Made by a program: the position numbers and the translations under genes
Notes under the pieces: model-generated
Told to the model about the DNA's origin: nothing
Database searches by the model: none
Seen by the model: the letters and a program-made list of their open reading frames with translations, nothing else
DNA from: Pseudomonadota bacterium
Lineage (GTDB): Bacteria; Pseudomonadota; Alphaproteobacteria; Rhizobiales; Xanthobacteraceae
NCBI GenBank assembly: GCA_023392205.1
Contig: JAEVZN010000012.1
Location: 1-9,743 of the forward strand
Reading direction: 5' to 3'
Length of the DNA stretch: 9,743 bases
In this document: piece by piece, positions 5,533 to 9,743 of the stretch
How the letters are laid out: each line of letters begins with the position of its first letter
Numbering within the stretch: the stretch's first letter is position 1

Positions 5533-7161
5533 ATGGCTGCACTCGACAGAACCTACGACTCGATCATTATCGGCGCGGGCCAGCACGGGTTGGTGCTCGG
5601 CAGCTATCTTGCGAAGGCGGGACTGAAGGTTCTGCTGGTCGACCGGCGGCTGACCTATGGCGGCGGATTGTGCACCCGCGAGGTGACCAAGCCCGGCTTC
5701 TATCACAATCTGCACTCGATCAATCATTTCAGCATCAGCGATGCGCCCTGGTTCCACGATCTCGAACTCGCCGAAAGGGTGACCTACATCACGCCCCGCT
5801 ACGAACTGGGGCAGGCGCATCTCGATGGCACCGCACTGGTGCTCGGCCGCGATCTGGACGAGACGGTTGCCAATATCGCACGCTTCTCGAAAAGGGATGC
5901 GCAGACCTTTCGGGACTGGAACCTGCGTTCGGAAGAGATCACCGCCAAGATCCTGATCCCGGAACGCTATGCCGAGCCCTTGCCGCAGGCGGAGCGAGAT
6001 GCGCTGTTGCAACGCACGGCGATCGGGCGCGATTTCCTGGACATGACCCAGCGGCAGCCGCTCGATGTGGTCGAGGAATTGTTCGAGAACGAGCATGTGA
6101 AACTCTTGTTCCTGTTCAAGGTCTCGCTGTTCGGCACCTGGCTTACCGATACCATGTCGAAGACGAGTCCGACCGGTTCGGTGATCCGCGCCTTCGATCT
6201 GCAGACCGGCTATCAGCTCTGCCAGGGCGGGTCGTTCAATCTGGCGCGCGGGTTGATGGAAACCTTCATCGCGGCGGGCGGCACCTTCCAGCCGCAGGTC
6301 GATATCGACCGCATCGTCATCGAAGGCGGGCGCGCTACCGGCATCGCGCTGAAAGACGGGCGCACCGTGCGCGCGACGCAATGCGTGGCCTCGACCATCG
6401 ATGTGCATACCACGCTGGAAACGCTGCTCGGCCGCGAGCAATTGCCGGAGGCGTTCCGCAGCAAGCTCGACAATTTCAAATACACCGCCTGGACATTGTT
6501 CGGGCTGCATCACGCGCTGCATGAGAGCCCGAATTTCGCGGCCTCGTCGTTCGACCCGAACATCAATCGCGCGCTGAAATGGTCGCTGGGCGCGGAGACC
6601 ATGCAGGATCTGTTCTCGGCGCATCAGGACGTGCAGGCCGGCCGTATCCCGAGTCTGATCCAGTTCGGTTCAGGGCCCTTGAGCCTGCTCGACCCGACCC
6701 AGGCGCCGCCGGGCAAGCACACGACCTATGCCTGGCATGTGATGCCGCTGCTCGAGGACATGAGCGACAGCGACTACGAGACTTTCAAGGAGGAATTTTC
6801 CGACAAGATCGAGGAGGTCTATGCGCGCTATTGTCCGAACATGACCAAGGACAACATCATCGGCCGCTATGCCTATACGGCGCGCGAATATGTGCTGGAA
6901 TTTCCGAACATGCGCGGCGGCGACATCTTCATGGGCGCCTTCAACGCCGAGCAGGTGATGTACAACCATTTCGGCTATCGCACGCCCATTCCCAATCTCT
7001 ATTATGCGGGGTCGGGGGCGCATCCGGGCGGTGCGATCTCCGGCGGACCGAGCTATATCACGGCCGGCATCATCGCCCGCGATCTGGGCATCAAGCCGTG
7101 GTGGACGCCATGGGACGCGAGGGTGGCCCTGGAGACGCTGGCCGCGTCGCAAGCGGCATGA
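5533..7161 (+). CDS. FAD/NAD(P)-dependent oxidoreductase, PYROXD2/phytoene-dehydrogenase-like
   Basis: Flavoprotein of 542 residues from the amine-oxidase/phytoene-desaturase superfamily. The N-terminal Rossmann dinucleotide site is IIIG14-A-G16-QHG19, with an acidic residue (D37 in LLVDRR) at the end of the second strand to hold the ADP ribose; T41-YGGG-LCT follows. The C-terminal FAD motif is Y490-YAGSGAHPGGAISGG505, as in PYROXD2-like proteins. It would remove hydride from a substrate C-C or C-N bond; the real substrate is unknown for most of this family. No signal peptide or membrane segment is seen. The start at 5533 is supported by AGGTGAGG (5521-5528). It overlaps the SDR start by ATGA, so the two are translationally coupled and probably catalyse consecutive redox steps. 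Confidence 0.88.
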   Translation: MAALDRTYDSIIIGAGQHGLVLGSYLAKAGLKVLLVDRRLTYGGGLCTREVTKPGFYHNLHSINHFSISDAPWFHDLELAERVTYITPRYELGQAHLDGTALVLGRDLDETVANIARFSKRDAQTFRDWNLRSEEITAKILIPERYAEPLPQAERDALLQRTAIGRDFLDMTQRQPLDVVEELFENEHVKLLFLFKVSLFGTWLTDTMSKTSPTGSVIRAFDLQTGYQLCQGGSFNLARGLMETFIAAGGTFQPQVDIDRIVIEGGRATGIALKDGRTVRATQCVASTIDVHTTLETLLGREQLPEAFRSKLDNFKYTAWTLFGLHHALHESPNFAASSFDPNINRALKWSLGAETMQDLFSAHQDVQAGRIPSLIQFGSGPLSLLDPTQAPPGKHTTYAWHVMPLLEDMSDSDYETFKEEFSDKIEEVYARYCPNMTKDNIIGRYAYTAREYVLEFPNMRGGDIFMGAFNAEQVMYNHFGYRTPIPNLYYAGSGAHPGGAISGGPSYITAGIIARDLGIKPWWTPWDARVALETLAASQAA

Positions 7162-7967
7162 GCGCAGCCAGGACACCGGACATGACACCGACGAAAGCCG
7201 CAAAGGACTTCGCATCCCTCAAGGGCCGCGTGGTCATCGTCACCGGCGCGGGGCAGGGGATCGGGCGGGTCTTCGCGCATGCCTTCGCCGCCTGCGGGGC
7301 CGTTCCCGTCATCGCCGAGCGGAATGCCGACAGCGCGCAACGCGTGGCGCAGGAGATCGCCGAGGCGCAGGGCGAGGCGCTGGCGGTTGCGACCGATGTG
7401 TCGCAGCCGGATTCGATCGCCGCCATGATCGCCAAGGTCGAACAGCGTTACGGACGCATCGACGTGCTGATCAACAATGCCGGAATCTTCTCGACTTTGG
7501 AGATGCGGCCCTTCGACCGGATTCCTCTACAGGAATGGGAGCAGGTGCTGCGCGTCAATGTCACCGGCCCCTTTCTGTGCGCGCAAGCCGTGTTGCCGTT
7601 GATGCGGCGGGCGAAATGGGGCCGTATCATCAACATGGCCTCCGGCGCCGTCACCATGGGGCGGCCGAATTATCTGCATTACATTGCGTCAAAGGGCGCA
7701 TTGGCGGGCATGACCGGATCGATGGCGCGCGAACTGGGCGCGGACGGGATCACCGTCAATGCGATCCTGCCGGGCGCCACCTTCACCGAGATCGAACGCA
7801 AGACGGTGTCGCCGGAACAGAAGACGCGTATTGTCGCGCAGCAATGCATCCCGCGTCCGGAAACGCCCGACGACTTGACCGGTACCGCGCTGTTTCTCGC
7901 CTCCGATGCATCGGCCTTCCTGACCGGCCAATGCATCACGGTTGATGGCGGCGCGACCCATCGCTAG
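7158..7967 (+). CDS. Short-chain dehydrogenase/reductase (classical SDR, FabG-like)
   Basis: NAD(P)-dependent alcohol/ketone oxidoreductase of 269 residues, slightly longer than the usual 250 through a 20-residue N-terminal tail. Cofactor motif T29-GAGQGIG36; NNAG; catalytic S162, Y175 and K179 (S-x12-Y-x3-K in GAVTMGRPNYLHYIASK); C-terminal FLTGQCITVDGG. The start at 7158 overlaps the stop of the FAD gene (ATGA), favouring coupled translation; a second ATG at 7182 is an alternative that would shorten the tail. The frame stays open far upstream within the FAD gene, but the homology begins only here. It could oxidise a 3-hydroxyacyl-CoA made by MaoC, or a dihydrodiol or alcohol on an aromatic route; specificity cannot be read from sequence. 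It lies 15 bp before the dioxygenase gene, in the same operon. Confidence 0.93.
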   Translation: MSAARTPDMTPTKAAKDFASLKGRVVIVTGAGQGIGRVFAHAFAACGAVPVIAERNADSAQRVAQEIAEAQGEALAVATDVSQPDSIAAMIAKVEQRYGRIDVLINNAGIFSTLEMRPFDRIPLQEWEQVLRVNVTGPFLCAQAVLPLMRRAKWGRIINMASGAVTMGRPNYLHYIASKGALAGMTGSMARELGADGITVNAILPGATFTEIERKTVSPEQKTRIVAQQCIPRPETPDDLTGTALFLASDASAFLTGQCITVDGGATHR

Positions 7968-7982
7968 ACCAAGGAGCCCATG

Positions 7983-8537
7983 ATGACCGCACATCCGCGC
8001 ATGACGGCGTTCAACTTCCAGGACTGGATCGAACGCAACAAGGGCAGTCTGAAGCCGCCGGTCTCCAACAAGCAATTGTTCGACCAGAAAACCGGAATGG
8101 TCGTGATGATCGTGGGCGGTCCCAACCAGCGAGTCGATTTCCACGACGACCCGGTGGAGGAATTTTTCTATCAACTTAAAGGCGACATGATCCTGAAAAT
8201 CGCGGAAGAGGGCAAAATCTATGACGTGAAGATCGGCGAGGGCGAGGTGTTCCTGCTGCCGCCGCATGTGCGTCACTCGCCGCAAAGGCCGGTGGAAGGC
8301 TCGGTCGGTCTGGTCGTCGAGGGCACACGATCCGAGACCATGCGCGACGGTTTCGAGTGGTTCTGCTTCAATTGCGGCGGCCGCGTGCACCGCGTCGAGG
8401 TGCAGGTGAAGGATATCGTGAAGGACCTGCCGCCGCTCTACGAGGCCTTCTACGCCGACGAAAAAGCGCGCACCTGCCCGCATTGCGGGACAGTCCATCC
8501 CGGCAAGACGCCCCCGGCCGGCTGGGTGACGATGTAG
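7983..8537 (+). CDS. nbaC: 3-hydroxyanthranilate 3,4-dioxygenase
   Basis: Cupin extradiol dioxygenase of 184 residues that opens the ring of 3-hydroxyanthranilate with O2 to give 2-amino-3-carboxymuconate semialdehyde. Compared from memory with the Cupriavidus enzyme, every key residue appears at a constant +3 offset: iron ligands H54, E60 and H98; substrate-binding R50, R102 and E113; and the rubredoxin-like zinc cysteines C128-x2-C131 and C165-x2-C168 typical of the bacterial form. AAGGAG at 7971-7976 is six bases before the ATG at 7983 and only three before the ATG at 7980, so 7983 is preferred. It is last in an operon with the FAD enzyme and SDR. No kynureninase, kynurenine monooxygenase or ACMS decarboxylase gene is in view, so a 2-nitrobenzoate-like route or a related substrate is possible. 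The symbol follows bacterial usage in such clusters. Confidence 0.95.
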   Translation: MTAHPRMTAFNFQDWIERNKGSLKPPVSNKQLFDQKTGMVVMIVGGPNQRVDFHDDPVEEFFYQLKGDMILKIAEEGKIYDVKIGEGEVFLLPPHVRHSPQRPVEGSVGLVVEGTRSETMRDGFEWFCFNCGGRVHRVEVQVKDIVKDLPPLYEAFYADEKARTCPHCGTVHPGKTPPAGWVTM

Positions 8538-8560
8538 GCAGAACGCGGTCTGCCTGCTTT
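8536..8560 (+). terminator. Possible terminator after the dioxygenase gene
   Basis: A perfect 7-bp stem AGGCAGA/TCTGCCT (8536-8542 and 8549-8555) with a six-base loop begins at the TAG stop codon, followed by GCTTT. The stem is good but the T tract is short, so termination may be partial and some readthrough into the transport gene is possible. Confidence 0.5.
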
Positions 8561-8612
8561 CGCGCCGTGTACGCAGCGCACGCGGCTGCTTCACTATGCG
8601 CGGGCTTCGCCC

Positions 8613-8642
8613 TTGCGGATGATACCGCTTGCCCACTAGTAT
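8613..8642 (+). promoter_or_regulatory. Candidate promoter of the ABC substrate-binding protein gene
   Basis: TTGCGG (8613-8618), an 18-bp spacer and TAGTAT (8637-8642), giving a transcript start near 8649. The 148-bp gap between the dioxygenase and this gene holds no plausible coding frame, so an independent promoter is reasonable. The hexamers are only moderate matches. Confidence 0.35.
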
Positions 8643-8646
8643 CGCG

Positions 8647-8674
8647 CCAAATCAATCCGCTAAGCGGAATTTGG
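8647..8674 (+). promoter_or_regulatory. Bulged hairpin or operator overlapping the binding-protein RBS
   Basis: CCAAAT pairs with ATTTGG, and inside them TCCGC pairs with GCGGA around TAA, leaving a three-base CAA bulge on the left side. The outer right arm includes the first two G of the Shine-Dalgarno GGGAGG (8673-8678). It could be an operator just downstream of the promoter or an mRNA structure that limits ribosome access. Confidence 0.4.
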
Positions 8675-8685
8675 GAGGTTACCTA

Positions 8686-9743
8686 ATGGCAAAACGTATC
8701 GTTATGGCCGGTCTTGCTCTGGGTCTGGCCGCGGGCATGGCGCAGGCCCAGGATATCAAGGTCGGGCTGGTGCTGCCCTATACCGGTGTCGGCGCCGAGC
8801 TGTCGCAGCCGATCGACCGCGGCGCGGAACTTTATCTCAAGCTGCATGCCGACGAGATCAAGCCCTACAACATCTCGCTCATCAAGCGCGACGCCAAGGA
8901 CGCCAGCGGCGCCACGGCCAAGATCGTCGTGCAGGAATTGCTGACGCAGGACAAGGTGGATGTGCTGGCCGGCTGGGTCTATTCGCCCAATGCCATCGCC
9001 TCCGCGCCGCTTGTCACCGCCGGCAAGAAGCTCGCGGTTATCATGAATGCCGGCACCGCGCATATCACCAACATGTCGCCCAACTACATTCGCACGTCCT
9101 TCAGCATGTGGCATGCCGGACATGCCATGGGCGAAGCGGCGGCCAAGCAGCTCAAGGCCAAAACCGCTGTGATCGGCTATACCGACTTCCCGCCCGGCAA
9201 GGACAGCCTCGCGGCCTTCAAGATGGCTTTCGAGGCCAATGGCGGCAAGGTGATCGACGAGATTCCGATGGGCGGTGCCAACGCCGTTCCCGATTTCACG
9301 CCGTTCTTCCAGCGCGCCAAGGACAAGAAGCCTGACGTGTTCTTCGTCTTCGTGCCGGGTGGCGATCACTCCTCGGCGGTCGTGCGCACCTATGCCGCGC
9401 TCGGCATGAAGGACGCCGGCATCCAGCTGATCGGTCCGGGCGACCTCACCCAGGACACCAAGTTGCAGCCGATGGGCAAGGCGGCCGATGGCGTGATCAC
9501 CATGCATCACTACAATGCCGATCTCGACACGCCGGAAAACAAGAAATTCGTCGAGGCCTGGAAGAAGGAATATGGCGCGGATTCCACGCCCGATTTCATG
9601 GCCGTCGCCGGCTATGACGGCATGGCCGCCATCGTGCATGCCGTGAAGGAACTGAAGGGCAAGATGGACGGCGAGAAGGCCGTGGCCGCTCTCAAGGGCT
9701 GGAAATATGCGAGCCCGCGCGGCCCGATCCAGATCGACCCCGA
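8686..9743 (+). CDS. ABC transporter substrate-binding protein, branched-chain amino acid/amide type (3' end outside window)
   Basis: Periplasmic solute receptor (type I periplasmic-binding fold, LivK/Peripla_BP_6 type) that would capture the substrate for a Liv-like ABC permease; 352 codons are visible and the frame runs off the window. A signal peptide is clear: basic MAKR, hydrophobic VMAGLALGLAAGM, then AQA before Q22. The mature protein starts DIKVGLVLPYTGVGAEL, the usual first strand and ligand loop of this fold, and DVLAGWVYSPNA, AVIMNAGTAH and DVFFVFVPGGD mark further strands of the two lobes. The start at 8686 has GGGAGG seven bases upstream. Members near aromatic gene clusters often bind aromatic acids rather than amino acids, so it probably imports the pathway substrate. 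The remaining transporter genes would be expected downstream. Confidence 0.93.
   Translation, partial: MAKRIVMAGLALGLAAGMAQAQDIKVGLVLPYTGVGAELSQPIDRGAELYLKLHADEIKPYNISLIKRDAKDASGATAKIVVQELLTQDKVDVLAGWVYSPNAIASAPLVTAGKKLAVIMNAGTAHITNMSPNYIRTSFSMWHAGHAMGEAAAKQLKAKTAVIGYTDFPPGKDSLAAFKMAFEANGGKVIDEIPMGGANAVPDFTPFFQRAKDKKPDVFFVFVPGGDHSSAVVRTYAALGMKDAGIQLIGPGDLTQDTKLQPMGKAADGVITMHHYNADLDTPENKKFVEAWKKEYGADSTPDFMAVAGYDGMAAIVHAVKELKGKMDGEKAVAALKGWKYASPRGPIQIDP

Noticed and set aside
5530..6624. Minus-strand and offset plus-strand frames across the FAD oxidoreductase
   Set aside because: Shadow frames; the 5533-7161 frame has both FAD motifs and a good ribosome binding site.
6579..7157. Upstream in-frame extension of the SDR gene
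   Set aside because: Overlaps the FAD gene and shows no homology; SDR similarity begins after the ATGA overlap at 7158.
7689..9639. Minus-strand open frames opposite the SDR/dioxygenase (7689-8636) and the binding protein (8683-9639)
   Set aside because: Composition-driven shadows without motifs; the plus-strand proteins are well recognised.

Overview
The window is GC-rich and densely coded, and looks like chromosomal DNA of an alphaproteobacterium, most likely of the Hyphomicrobiales (Bradyrhizobium/Rhodopseudomonas-like). That taxonomic guess rests on codon bias and on the kind of catabolic cluster with a Liv-type transporter; no marker gene is present. It holds nine protein genes. The first lacks its 5' end and the last its 3' end. 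No RNA gene, insertion sequence or CRISPR array was seen.

Layout: (1) 1-1615 (+), a sulfatase/phosphonate monoester hydrolase-family enzyme. (2) 1646-2287 (-), a TetR-family regulator, convergent with the sulfatase. (3) 2398-3650 (+), a PaaK-type acyl/aryl-CoA ligase whose frame breaks near 3467, so its C-terminal 60 residues are detached. (4) 3696-4790 (-), a zinc-dependent MetE-like (YxjG-type) methyltransferase. (5) 4972-5412 (+), a MaoC-type enoyl-CoA hydratase. (6) 5533-7161 (+), a PYROXD2/phytoene-dehydrogenase-like FAD oxidoreductase. (7) 7158-7967 (+), a short-chain dehydrogenase overlapping it by ATGA. (8) 7983-8537 (+), a 3-hydroxyanthranilate 3,4-dioxygenase with all active-site and rubredoxin-type zinc residues. 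(9) 8686 to the end (+), the substrate-binding protein of a branched-chain-amino-acid-type ABC transporter.

The most informative non-coding signal is an imperfect palindrome of form TTCGAAT-N4-ATTTGAA. It lies in the TetR/ligase intergenic region (2296-2313) and again, in nearly the same extended form, between the metE-like gene and maoC (4841-4858). At both sites one half overlaps the -35 of a plausible sigma-70 promoter. I infer that the TetR protein controls both divergent promoter regions, tying the ligase, the methyltransferase, MaoC and possibly the downstream genes into one regulon.

Together the genes look like an inducible catabolic island for an aromatic, probably amino-hydroxy-substituted, acid: import (binding protein), possible ester removal (sulfatase/PMH), CoA activation (ligase), hydration and redox steps (MaoC, FAD enzyme, SDR), methyl or alkyl transfer (MetE-like) and extradiol ring opening (3-HAO). 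The 3-HAO is not accompanied here by kynurenine-pathway or ACMS-decarboxylase genes, so the true substrate is open. The pathway assignment is inference; the individual families are well supported.
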